Positions 9,552 through 17,181 of a stretch of DNA of 32,013 nt are shown here, piece by piece. Below the pieces are notes generated by a model, which made no database searches, was not told the DNA's origin, and worked only from the letters and a program-made list of their open reading frames with translations. The DNA comes from Holophagales bacterium (lineage in GTDB: Bacteria; Acidobacteriota; Holophagae; Holophagales; Holophagaceae): the NCBI GenBank assembly GCA_031281385.1, contig JAITFL010000116.1, positions 1-32,013 on the forward strand, written 5' to 3'. Made by a program: the position numbers and the translations under genes. The stretch's first letter is position 1, and every line of letters starts with the position of its first letter.

Positions 9552-9905
9552 TCGGAGCCGTACCCATGTATCCGCTCGTTCATCGAAGCCTTCTCCGAGC
9601 ATCCACCCGCCCATCAAAGTCATGTCCATGTATCTGCCCTTGCATAGGGCAGTAAGCGAGGCGAGTACCCGGGGTCTGGGGTGCAAGCGGGGCAGCGCGA
9701 GCCTGCGAGCGATGCAACCGAGCGCACCCCAGTTAGCATCCGGGCGGGCTCCATGAACCGATGCTAAACGAACAAGTTGCCGGGCCGTAAACCCGAGGAC
9801 AAAAAATAAGCACCGGGCGAATGACCTCATCGCGCACTCAATCGGCGCGATGAAATTACCATTCAGCGGCAGAAAAATTTTGAGGGTTTTGCAAATGCCT
9901 CAACC
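9552..9905 (+). repeat. Dispersed modular repeat, copy A
   Basis: The head carries three tandem 31-base units starting at 9552, 9583 and 9614. Next is the conserved block ending GTACCCGGGGTCTGGGG, then the paired block CTGGGGTGC (9676-9684) with GCACCCCAG (9724-9732). It ends with the GCGA-ATGACC element (9817-9826) and the terminal motif GTTTTGCAAATGCCTCAAC (9886-9904). Its central segment matches copy F more closely than B, D or G, so it belongs to a subfamily. It lies after the WaaF-like gene in the same orientation. Confidence 0.85.
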
Positions 9906-9965
9906 ATCAATTTGTTAATCGAAATATCAAAGGCTCAAACTGGCTAGATTTCACAATAGGCTCGG

Positions 9966-9991
9966 TATAATAAACTAACCATCGCAAGAGG
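9966..9991 (+). promoter_or_regulatory. -10 element and ribosome site of the DUF1573 gene
   Basis: A perfect TATAAT is at 9966-9971, directly downstream of repeat copy A. AAGAGG at 9986-9991 is 7 bases before the ATG at 9999. No strong -35 hexamer is visible at the expected distance. Confidence 0.5.
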
Positions 9992-9998
9992 TGCTTCC

Positions 9999-10976
9999 AT
10001 GCGCTTTTTCCCCCATATCGCTCTAGCGCCAATCATGTGTCTGGCTCAAGCCCCGGCGCCCGCCATCTCGTTTGAAAAGACCCACCACGACTTTGGCAGA
10101 ATGGAGGACGGCCAGAAGGCTTCCCATCGCTTCAAGGTGGCCAACAAAGGCACCGCCGTCTTGGAAATAACGGAGATAATACCATCGTGCGGGTGCAGCT
10201 ATTCCATCGCCGGACAGAACAGCCTAAAGCCGGGGGAAGAAACCTTCATAGAAGTCGTGTTCGACCCAGGCGGCATGACGGGCAACATCCAAAAGACAGT
10301 CGCGGTGCGCTCGAATGACCCAAAAAACGATGAAGTTATCCTAACCTTTGAGGCCACGGTGGTTCGCGAGATAATGGCCAGCTCCACCTACGCCATCTTT
10401 AGCGGCGTGACGCGCACAGGCCCTGCCATGTCAAAGACGATACGCCTCGAATCGGGAGACGGGCAGCCGATTGTGGTCACCGACACCAAGACGCCCGGTG
10501 CGCCCTACCTTTCGTGCAACCCGCAAAAACAGGGCAACGATGTGATTTTGAACATCAGCCTAGACGGCAAACTGCTGCCGCCAAAGATCAACCAAGGCAC
10601 TGACAACCTTGCCGTCCGCACCACCAGCAAAAAGGTACCCGTCCTGCACTTCCAGATCCATTGGGAAGTGCAACCTGCCATTTTGGCCGAGCCAGAGTGG
10701 ATCTCATGGCTGGGCGCGGCGGCGGGAAAAGAGCAGAGGGCTTCAATAACCCTAAAGCACCCACAAGGCAAGCCCTTTAAGATATTGGACGCAAAGTCAA
10801 GCTCTTCCATTCTGCGCGCATCTGGGATCACAAAGAATAGCGCTGCAGAACACAAGTTCGAGGTCATTCTGTCTGCCAAGGCAAAGGCCGGCGCATACCG
10901 CGAAGTGCTGACCCTCAAGCTGGACGACCCCGAACAGCAGTCGTTGGAAATCCCCATTGTGGCAGTGCTGCAATGA
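9999..10976 (+). CDS. DUF1573 domain secreted protein
   Basis: A 325-residue exported protein with a short signal peptide (MRFFPHIALAPIMCLAQA). Residues about 24-125 form a DUF1573 (Ig-like, ASH/HYDIN-related) domain: ISFEKTHHDFGRMEDGQ, then EIIPSCGCSYS and VVFDPGGMTGNIQKTVAVRSNDP. The SCGC motif is a hallmark of the family. The remainder (about 130-325) looks like one or two further beta-sandwich domains, including REVLTLKLDDPEQQSLEIPIVAVLQ at the end. The biochemical role of DUF1573 is unknown; a surface or periplasmic binding role is only a guess. It is probably a single-gene unit, since repeat A precedes it and a hairpin-rich gap follows. Confidence 0.8.
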   Translation: MRFFPHIALAPIMCLAQAPAPAISFEKTHHDFGRMEDGQKASHRFKVANKGTAVLEITEIIPSCGCSYSIAGQNSLKPGEETFIEVVFDPGGMTGNIQKTVAVRSNDPKNDEVILTFEATVVREIMASSTYAIFSGVTRTGPAMSKTIRLESGDGQPIVVTDTKTPGAPYLSCNPQKQGNDVILNISLDGKLLPPKINQGTDNLAVRTTSKKVPVLHFQIHWEVQPAILAEPEWISWLGAAAGKEQRASITLKHPQGKPFKILDAKSSSSILRASGITKNSAAEHKFEVILSAKAKAGAYREVLTLKLDDPEQQSLEIPIVAVLQ

Positions 10977-11005
10977 TAGGAAACAGGGACTAGGGGTCAG
11001 GGAAA

Positions 11006-11051
11006 AATGATGCGGGCTTCGCCCGCGTCCATTTTGCCGCGCAAAACGCGG
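11006..11051. repeat. Paired GC hairpins related to repeat-family tail module
   Basis: GCGGGC-TTC-GCCCGC is followed about 9 bases later by GCCGCG-CAAAA-CGCGGC. The same two-hairpin arrangement, with other stem bases, closes copies B, C and D (for example GCGGGC-GAA-GCCCGC in D). It lies in the 128-base gap between the DUF1573 and EamA genes. A T-run appears only about 15 bases later, so it is not a clean terminator. Confidence 0.55.
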
Positions 11052-11134
11052 CATCCTAATACCTATTTTTTCTTGCTTTTCAAGCCCATAGGTTGTAACC
11101 TAACTTGGGCGAAATTGGCCTTGATGGGGATTTT

Positions 11135-12097
11135 GTGACGAATAACAGCCGCCTTGGAAAAATATCGGGCGTTTTTGGAATGCTCTTTCTGTCCCTGATA
11201 TGGGGGGGTACCTTTGTGGTCACCAAGTTCGTGCTGCGAGAGGGCATCTCCGTTGGCGCGCTGGTGTCCCTGCGCTTTTTGCTGGGCTTCATTTTCCTAG
11301 CGGCGATGATGCTATTGCTCCGCAAGGGAATTGACAAACAGTCTGCCAAGGACGGCTTGGTGCTTGGGGCGATCTTGGTGGGGATATTTTGGCTGCAAGT
11401 GGATGGGCTTAGGTTCACAACAGCCAGCAAGAGCGGCTTTATCACGGGCCTTTCCGTCATCTTTACACCAATCGCCAGCCTATTCCTAAAAGAAAAGTTC
11501 AAGGCCGCCCAAGGCTTTTGTGCCATCCTGGCCCTAGTGGGGCTCTTCTTCTTAGTCCGCGACCCAAACGCCCCTTTCGGGGGGTGGAACAGGGGGGACA
11601 GCGAGGCGCTTGCCTGTGCCGCGCTCTGCGGCCTGCATATAACCCTAACGGCCCGCATGTCCCGCCGCTCTTCTCCCTGGACTTTGGGGCTGGGCCAAAT
11701 AACTGTTGTGGCAGTCGTCAGTTGCGCTCTGACGCTGGTTCTGCCAGCCGACATCTCCGCCGGGCAGAGCATGGGCGGGTTTGACATGCTGGGCGCAACG
11801 CTGCAAAAACCAGAGGTGTGGATTGGCCTGCTGTACCTCTCACTGCTGGCCACGTCTTTGGGATTCTACATGCAGCCCCTGCTCCAAGCAAAGATCACCG
11901 CCACCAGTGCTGCGGTTGTCTTTTGCACCGAGCCGGTTTTTGCCGTACTCATCGCCACCAGCGGCCTAGTGCCCGGCATCCACGAACACCTCACCCTAGT
12001 CCAAGCACTTGGCGGCGCACTGATAGTCGCCGCAACGCTTTTGGCGGAAATCGGCCCGTGGATGGTGGAAAAGTGGGGGCGGAAGAAACAAGCGTAA
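11135..12097 (+). CDS. EamA/DMT-family transporter
   Basis: Inner-membrane permease of the drug/metabolite transporter superfamily, about 320 residues with ten predicted membrane helices in two EamA repeats. The first begins GKISGVFGMLFLSLIWGGTFVVTK; the second begins after DSEALACAALCGLHITLTARM. The segment LYLSLLATSLGFYMQPLLQAKITATSAAVVFCTEPVFAVLIA is the typical second-repeat core. I prefer GTG 11135, which has GGGGA 5 bases upstream, to the TTG at 11105 where the frame opens. Such proteins export amino acids, metabolites or drugs, but the substrate cannot be inferred here. Confidence 0.82.
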   Translation: MTNNSRLGKISGVFGMLFLSLIWGGTFVVTKFVLREGISVGALVSLRFLLGFIFLAAMMLLLRKGIDKQSAKDGLVLGAILVGIFWLQVDGLRFTTASKSGFITGLSVIFTPIASLFLKEKFKAAQGFCAILALVGLFFLVRDPNAPFGGWNRGDSEALACAALCGLHITLTARMSRRSSPWTLGLGQITVVAVVSCALTLVLPADISAGQSMGGFDMLGATLQKPEVWIGLLYLSLLATSLGFYMQPLLQAKITATSAAVVFCTEPVFAVLIATSGLVPGIHEHLTLVQALGGALIVAATLLAEIGPWMVEKWGRKKQA

Positions 12098-12672
12098 CAT
12101 TATCAATTGAATTTATTGCCAAACTATCCGCGGACTCATCAGAGCTATCTCCATGCATCCACCCGCTCATCGAAGTCATGTCCATGTATCTACCCCTACA
12201 TAAGGCAGTGAATGAGGCGAGTACCTGGGGGTCTGGGGAGCAGCGAGGGAAGTACTCGCATGCGAGTGCGACCGAGCGAATCCCCAGTTAGCATTCGATA
12301 AGTTTTTCCAAGACCCAGCGGTGAACTAAACAAGCCGTTGGACACTTGCCCAGCAGTCAAGCAGCGCATGACCGCGCTGCGTCACGATTCGGCATAAACA
12401 TGGCGCGGCGCAGCCGCATCAATTACGGATCGCCCCCAGCTGCTCGTTGCACCAAAGAAACAACAGCCCAAATGTGGTAGAGTTTTAAAAGTGTTTCAAT
12501 TGGCAGTACAGAGTTACAAGATACAAGATAAAAAACACTGCGTAATGCGAATGTAGATTTGGCTTCATCCAAACCAACGCGAAACAGGCATCTCTGGCCC
12601 CCCCATTTACAAAAAACCCATTTGCTGTCAATAATGGGGTACAATCTCTTTTATATACATGGTGGGTGAACA
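12098..12672. other. Intergenic region holding repeat copy B and the protease leader
   Basis: Repeat copy B fills 12139-12426. The rest is AT-richer and includes GAGTTTTAAAAGTGTTTCAA (about 12479-12498), a degenerate copy of the repeat terminal motif. It also includes a run with TTGCTG and TACAAT words (12622-12645) whose spacing is too short for a standard promoter. Just before the protease ATG is GGTGGGTGA, which may serve as ribosome site. No ORF is credible. Confidence 0.5.
12139..12426 (+). repeat. Dispersed modular repeat, copy B
   Basis: Two tandem 31-base head units start at 12139 and 12170. The stem CTGGGGA (12233-12239) pairs with TCCCCAG (12281-12287) around the palindrome ACTCGCATGCGAGT (12254-12267). 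The hairpin GCAGCGC-ATGACC-GCGCTGC occupies 12361-12380. It closes with the triloop hairpin GCGGC-GCA-GCCGC followed by ATCAAT. It starts 42 bases after the EamA stop, in the same orientation as that gene. Confidence 0.88.
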
Positions 12673-15222
12673 ATGGCTATCCAAACCTTTGTCAATATGA
12701 GCCATCGAAACTGTAAGATGGCGATGAACGCGGTTTTTGCCGCCGCGCTTTGCCTTTTTTCTGCGTCCGCGCTTTTGGGGCAATCCGACCAAGGCCCTGC
12801 GCTCCTCGTCCAAGCCGCGCCGCTGAACCCTGCCTTTGTGAAGTGGCAGGAGGCCCAAAAGGAAAGGAAGGCGCGCATAGCACTGGGTCTGCCCGCTGAC
12901 CCAATGACATTCGGGCAAGCAGATCCGTACGGCTGGCGCTTTGGTTACATACCAGACCCATGCTTGCCCCCAACGCCCAAAGCTCCCTTGACCCAGTCGG
13001 AAGCTTTAGTCAAGGCTGGCTTGGCGACTTTCCAGCCAATAAACGACCCACGAACTTGGCTACCTTCTGGGCTGCCACCTGGGATCTCCCCCATACGCAA
13101 CCAAGGCAAATATGGCACATGCTGGGCATTCAGTTCCATAGCCGCATTGGAATATGCCTTGTACAAAGCTGGCACTCCAATGGAACTATCAGAGTGGCAT
13201 TTGTCGTATTTTGCGTACAATCCCATAAGTGGCTTTCCTGCCTTTACCAAAGACCCAGTCGAGTCCGGGAAGCATGAAACATTCGACCAAGGCGGCAATT
13301 TTTCGATGGCCCAGGCCATCATGTCCCGAGGGGATTTGGCCGGCGGGCCAGTCCCTCGTGCTTCCAGCACTTACGCCGGCGCACTGCCCCTAGCAAGCAC
13401 ACCTTCGGTTGCGACCATTTCAGAAGCCTTACTATTCAAAACTGCCAGCCCAGACACCATCAAGGGCCTAGTGCAGGAGTATGGCGTGGTGGCTATTTCC
13501 ATGTTTTGGCCCGATATTTATTCCCAGCAATATGACAGTTCCACATACTCGTTCCGTTACGTGCAGAGCGATGAACCAAAGACGAACCATGGCGTCAACA
13601 TTGTGGGCTGGGATGACACTTGGCCCAAGTCCAAGTTCCCGGCAGGCAATCAGCCTTCGACAGACGGCGCGTGGATTGTCCGCAACAGTTGGGGGCCACT
13701 CCCCTATCCCCCCCATGATGACGGCTACTTTTACATGTCCTACGACACCACTATTTCTTACATCGGTGTATATTCTGGGTTCACCGAAGTGGATGCAAAA
13801 ACATACCAACATGACATGCACGGAAGAGTTATAGGGTATCGCTTTGCTAGCCAGACCACATGGATGTCTAACATCTTCAAAGCCACTGCAAACCATTCAA
13901 TAAAAGCTGTGGCGTTTTACACTGTGGGAGAGGGTGCGACCTATGAGATATACGTCAAGAAAGGCGTTGGCGGCAACCCGAATACCGGTACGTTGGCACT
14001 TGGCCCACAGTCTGGCACATTGAAAAGTCCGGGCTATCATAGGGTGCCCTTAAGTAGCCCTATCAGCGTTAGCGCAGACGAAAAATTTGCCGTCATCGTA
14101 AAAGCGACCGATCTTGGTGACTGGCCATTTAGCGTTTCTGAGGCTTACGAGGGCTTTTCCGATAGTGCAACGGCCACCTTAGGAGTTGGCTGGATTTCAC
14201 TCAATGGGTCAAATTGGTATGACGCAACTGATGTCCTTGAATCAACATCCAGCATCTGCCTAAAAGCATTTGCAGATGACGGTACCGAAACACCAGACAT
14301 CAGGGTCTCCGTCACGCCCAAGACTGTTTCCTTGCAACCGGGCCAAACACAGACGTTCACGGCAACTGTCACCGGCACAACCAATCAAACCGTAGTTTGG
14401 TCAACCAATGGCGGCTCGATAACTGCGGCGGGTGTCTATACTGCCCCTGCCGTTGCAGGTACTTACACAGTCACAGCCATCAGCGTTGTTGACGCTTCCC
14501 ATCCGGGTACTGCCACGGTGACAGTGGCGGCGGCCTCTGCGATTTCGGTTTCCGTAACGCCCAAAACTATATCCTTACAGCCGGGCAAAACGCAACTTTT
14601 CACAGCAAATGTTACGGGTACTTCCAACAACGCCGTTACATGGTTTGTCTCATCTGGGCAAGGAACCATAACCCAAGCTGGCCTATACACGGCCCCGGCG
14701 ATTGCGGACACCTACACGGTCACTGCCATCAGCCAAGCGGACACGTCCAAATCTGACACAGCGACAGTGGCGGTCAGCGCGGCATCTATAGTGTTTACAA
14801 GCATCCCCAAGGCCCTCTTTGTAAATGGCACCGCCCAATTGCAGGCGGTAGCAGATGGGCTGGACAACACCGCCGTCAAATGGGATGTCCCATCTGGGCA
14901 AGGAACCATAACCCAAGCTGGTGCCTACACTGCACCCGCGACAGTTCCCTCTGGCGATGGGAGAGCAACGATAACCGCCACCAGCGATCAGGCTCCAGAC
15001 CTGAACCGCCAAGCCTGGATACTCATCAGGCCCTTGGACTTTGCCAATTTCGGCAGCGACAACAACACAAAGACAAACCCGCAACTGTTGGGCTTGGCCC
15101 ACGCCTTTGGCTCAAAAAGTGGAGACCCAGAGTACGACCAAAAATACGACATAAACGGCGATGGCTTCATTGACGATGACGATTTGGCAATGCTCTTCAA
15201 GATCATGGGGTGGTTACTTTAG
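12673..15222 (+). CDS. Secreted papain-like (C1A) protease with lectin-like, Ig-like and dockerin-like domains
   Basis: An 849-residue multidomain exported cysteine protease. The N-terminal hydrophobic signal is at residues 16-37. The C1A domain spans about 130-370, with Gln144 and Cys150 in PIRNQGKYGTCWAFSS, His306 in TNHGVNIVGWDD and Asn338 in WIVRNSWG, so the papain catalytic set is complete. Residues about 378-530 resemble the lectin-like domain that follows C1 peptidases in other secreted proteins. Three Ig-like repeats follow (about 540-785), each with a PGQTQTFTATVTG or related core. The end, with YDINGDGFIDDDDLAMLF, is a dockerin/EF-hand-like calcium loop. It probably degrades or processes extracellular protein, possibly while anchored to a partner. 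Two Ig repeats share an exact 31-base tract. Confidence 0.9.
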   Translation: MAIQTFVNMSHRNCKMAMNAVFAAALCLFSASALLGQSDQGPALLVQAAPLNPAFVKWQEAQKERKARIALGLPADPMTFGQADPYGWRFGYIPDPCLPPTPKAPLTQSEALVKAGLATFQPINDPRTWLPSGLPPGISPIRNQGKYGTCWAFSSIAALEYALYKAGTPMELSEWHLSYFAYNPISGFPAFTKDPVESGKHETFDQGGNFSMAQAIMSRGDLAGGPVPRASSTYAGALPLASTPSVATISEALLFKTASPDTIKGLVQEYGVVAISMFWPDIYSQQYDSSTYSFRYVQSDEPKTNHGVNIVGWDDTWPKSKFPAGNQPSTDGAWIVRNSWGPLPYPPHDDGYFYMSYDTTISYIGVYSGFTEVDAKTYQHDMHGRVIGYRFASQTTWMSNIFKATANHSIKAVAFYTVGEGATYEIYVKKGVGGNPNTGTLALGPQSGTLKSPGYHRVPLSSPISVSADEKFAVIVKATDLGDWPFSVSEAYEGFSDSATATLGVGWISLNGSNWYDATDVLESTSSICLKAFADDGTETPDIRVSVTPKTVSLQPGQTQTFTATVTGTTNQTVVWSTNGGSITAAGVYTAPAVAGTYTVTAISVVDASHPGTATVTVAAASAISVSVTPKTISLQPGKTQLFTANVTGTSNNAVTWFVSSGQGTITQAGLYTAPAIADTYTVTAISQADTSKSDTATVAVSAASIVFTSIPKALFVNGTAQLQAVADGLDNTAVKWDVPSGQGTITQAGAYTAPATVPSGDGRATITATSDQAPDLNRQAWILIRPLDFANFGSDNNTKTNPQLLGLAHAFGSKSGDPEYDQKYDINGDGFIDDDDLAMLFKIMGWLL
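14651..14921 (+). repeat. Exact 31-base direct repeat inside the protease gene
   Basis: The tract beginning CATCTGGGCAAGGAACCATA at 14651-14681 recurs exactly at 14891-14921. The period is 240 bases, one 80-residue Ig-like domain. Flanking codons have diverged more, so this is either a recent domain duplication or local gene conversion. Confidence 0.9.
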
Positions 15223-15283
15223 TTTTGACTTGCGCCCTAATTTTTTGCAGCACCCAGCTAATTTCGAGCTACAAGGTTTCGAT

Positions 15284-15319
15284 TAGCAAATTGACAATGG
15301 ACAATTAACAATTGACAAT
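15284..15319 (+). repeat. ATTGACA-type short repeat, copy 1
   Basis: An intergenic tract starting ATTAGCAAATTGACAATGGA and continuing with overlapping ATTGACA/ATTAACA heptamers. A near-identical tract lies at 24010-24050 downstream of lexA. It sits just before the ribosome site of the lipoprotein gene. Confidence 0.8.
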
Positions 15320-15332
15320 GAATGAGGTTCCT

Positions 15333-15905
15333 ATGAAAAAGACAATCATCTTCCTTGCACCCGCCACCTTGGCATTGGCTGGCCTGCTGGCCTGCGGTGG
15401 GGGCGGCGACAAAAAGCCTGTCCCCGCCACCAAGCTGGAGTACACCGACCCGGCTGGCACAGGCTACAGGTTCGTTAAGGATTCGGCGCGTAGCACCCCT
15501 ACCAAGCTGGTGCTGGAACTCAAAGGCCCTGCATCGGGAGTGGGACGCGGCGTTTCATTCAGCGTTACGTCCGATGCGACAAAAGTCAGCTTTGTCAAGG
15601 TTGAATCGTCCGACCCAGAATTTGTGCAAAATGAGGTTTTCGACCTAGGAACGAGCGAATACAAGCTGTTCAAGGGCGTGGTAGATGGCAACTCGCTGGG
15701 AGTGTCCGTTGCCCAAAAGGGTACCACGGCCTCGGACAAACCCCTCGATGGCACTCTTGTCCGCATCGCGCTGGAGATGAAGATAAGCGCTAACATGACT
15801 CAAAACACGGCAATTACATTCACGGCGTCAAACGCAAAGGAACTGCCGTCCAGCGGCGGCTCCCGGTCTATAACCATTGCCTGTGGCGCATTGGTGGCGA
15901 AGTAA
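15333..15905 (+). CDS. Secreted lipoprotein, cohesin-like fold possible
   Basis: About 190-residue predicted lipoprotein. The ATG at 15333 is preferred to an upstream in-frame TTG because GAGG lies 5 bases ahead and the protein then opens MKKTIIFLAPATLALAGLLAC, a lipoprotein signal with lipobox LLAC. The mature part is beta-rich (TKLVLELKGPASGVGRGVSFSVTSDATKVSFVKVE), ending GSRSITIACGALVAK. It follows the dockerin-like end of the protease by 110 bases. A beta-sandwich lipoprotein next to a dockerin-bearing enzyme invites the idea of a cohesin-like surface anchor, but no diagnostic motif proves this. Confidence 0.65.
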   Translation: MKKTIIFLAPATLALAGLLACGGGGDKKPVPATKLEYTDPAGTGYRFVKDSARSTPTKLVLELKGPASGVGRGVSFSVTSDATKVSFVKVESSDPEFVQNEVFDLGTSEYKLFKGVVDGNSLGVSVAQKGTTASDKPLDGTLVRIALEMKISANMTQNTAITFTASNAKELPSSGGSRSITIACGALVAK

Positions 15906-15926
15906 TACCAGTTACAAGTTACAAGA

Positions 15927-16383
15927 GGCCGCTGCGCGGCAGTATTGATGCGGCTACGCCGCGCCATGATTATGCCGAATGATGACGCAGCGAGGTCATT
16001 CGCTGCGTGTCCTTGTGGCGGGTACCCATCGGCCTGTTGCATGGAAAATCGAGTCGCAGCGTTCCATATCCGCTCACCGCCTGTCGGCGGCTCGCTCCAT
16101 TTCACTCGCGCCTCTTAGCCCATTCGGGCCTTCAGAGAGGTTTGGAAAAGCCTTCCGAATGCTAACTGGGGATTCGCTCGACCCCGCCGCGCGTACACAT
16201 CGAACCCTCTTTTTAAGCCGCCCAAGTGCTGCTGGCGTTTGAGGCTGCACCGCAGCCTCAAACGCTCATTACACGAGGGCGTCTTCCCCCCAGACCCCCG
16301 ATACTCGCCGCGCTAACTGCCCTATGTAGGGGCTGATACATGGGCACGGCTTCGATGAGTTGGTGTGCGATGCTGTTTTGCAA
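15927..16383 (-). repeat. Dispersed modular repeat, copy C (reverse orientation)
   Basis: Read on the minus strand this copy has one head unit (16355-16335) flanked outside by TTGCAAAA (16383-16376). It then has the CTGGGG block, an optional 71-base long-hairpin module (16285-16215), and the hairpin ACGCAGCGA-ATGACC-TCGCTGCGT (16008-15985). Two closing triloop hairpins (GCGGC-GTA-GCCGC and GCCGC-GCA-GCGGC) end it. It is the only copy in this window with its head facing the left end. Its head faces that of copy D across the orphan gene at 16436. Confidence 0.86.
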
Positions 16384-16435
16384 GTGGTTCGCTTTTGTGC
16401 CGTGTTAATGTTACAATCAATTTGAGGGGTGGGCG

Positions 16436-16804
16436 ATGGAAACACCAAAAGAGGTTCGCAGCTTGATTGACCAGCTCGGCCAGGCCTTGGTACAGGCCAT
16501 TATCTCCGACACTGCGGGCCAAGACCTCATCAAGCAGATTCAGCAGACAGGCTTTGAAGTTGGGATAATGCTGGAGGCCACGGTGGCACTGCACCAAAAA
16601 GACAAAGAAATCGAAGGGCATGAAGAAGAGTGCGATGACGAATCAATGGAGATAGCAGAAGCACTGGCTCGATATTTTTCTAGGGACTATTCCAGAGCCG
16701 CTAGGCACAAGGAATCTGAGACCTCTTGTGAAAACATCAGAAATTTCCAGTGGTCCGAGGAAGACAAAGCACTGATGTGCAACTTCCGCATCCGTCTCGA
16801 TTAG
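16436..16804 (+). CDS. Small hypothetical protein (122 aa) between inverted repeat copies
   Basis: No family recognised. The protein begins METPKEVRSLIDQLGQALVQAI and is largely helical and acidic, with HEEECDDESMEIAEALARYFS in the middle. It has no signal peptide or membrane span, so it is probably cytoplasmic. A TACAAT -10 (about 16411-16416) lies some 20 bases upstream and GAGGGG precedes the ATG, so expression is plausible. It is flanked on the left by repeat copy C and on the right by copy D, in opposite orientations with their head ends facing the gene. That bracket is unusual, but no motif suggests mobility, toxin or antitoxin function. Confidence 0.6.
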   Translation: METPKEVRSLIDQLGQALVQAIISDTAGQDLIKQIQQTGFEVGIMLEATVALHQKDKEIEGHEEECDDESMEIAEALARYFSRDYSRAARHKESETSCENIRNFQWSEEDKALMCNFRIRLD

Positions 16805-16827
16805 GTTTAGTCAGCCAATTGAGTTTC

Positions 16828-17170
16828 TTGCAAAATTCTCTTCGCCCTCATCGAAGCCATTTCCATGTATCAGCCCAAATATAGAGCAGTAAGCGAGGCG
16901 AGTACTAGGGGTCTGGGGAGTAGCGAGGGAGCCGCTCGCATGCGAGCGGGACTGAGCGAATCCCCAGTTAGTATTCGGGAAGCTTTTCCAAGCCCCGGCA
17001 CAAAACGCAACAAGCCGAAAAATGCTCGTCCCGAGGTCAAGCAGCGCATGACCGCGCTGCGGAGCCCAATCGGCATAAACATGGCGCGGGCGAAGCCCGC
17101 ATCAGATATTGCCGCGAAGCGGCCACAGCTCACTGCCCACATTGTCAGAGTTTTGCAAGAAGCTCAACGG
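16828..17170 (+). repeat. Dispersed modular repeat, copy D
   Basis: Bounded by TTGCAAAA at 16828-16835 and GTTTTGCAAGAAGCTCAAC at 17150-17168. One head unit starts at 16851. CTGGGGA (16913-16919) pairs with TCCCCAG (16961-16967) around the perfect palindrome CCGCTCGCATGCGAGCGG (16932-16949). GCAGCGC-ATGACC-GCGCTGC is at 17041-17060, and two closing hairpins follow. This is the best-bounded copy. The frame spanning 16865-17179 is repeat sequence, not a gene. Confidence 0.88.
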
Positions 17171-17181
17171 ACAATATAAAG

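Larger units (their letters stand above)
9436..9998. other. Intergenic region filled by repeat copy A
   Basis: After the GT9 stop comes a short stretch rich in TAGGG/TCAG words, then a small GCGGC-TTT-GCCGC hairpin (9470-9482), then repeat copy A (9552-9905), then the promoter of the next gene. No credible ORF is present. The minus-strand frame across 9510-9830 lies wholly inside the repeat. Confidence 0.6.

Noticed and set aside
9552..9644. Regular 31-base repeats suggesting a CRISPR array
   Set aside because: The units are directly tandem with no unique spacers, number only one to three, and are part of the dispersed repeat head. No cas genes are nearby.
11006..11070. Terminator after the DUF1573 gene
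   Set aside because: The stems are strong but the T-run follows only after about 15 unpaired bases; the hairpins match the repeat tail module instead.
11818..12291. A 157-codon frame overlapping the EamA gene and repeat copy B
   Set aside because: It is a frame shadow of the transporter extended by repeat sequence, with no ribosome site.
16865..17179. A 104-codon open frame just before rlmN
   Set aside because: It lies wholly in repeat copy D; the same block in other copies is not open in a consistent frame.
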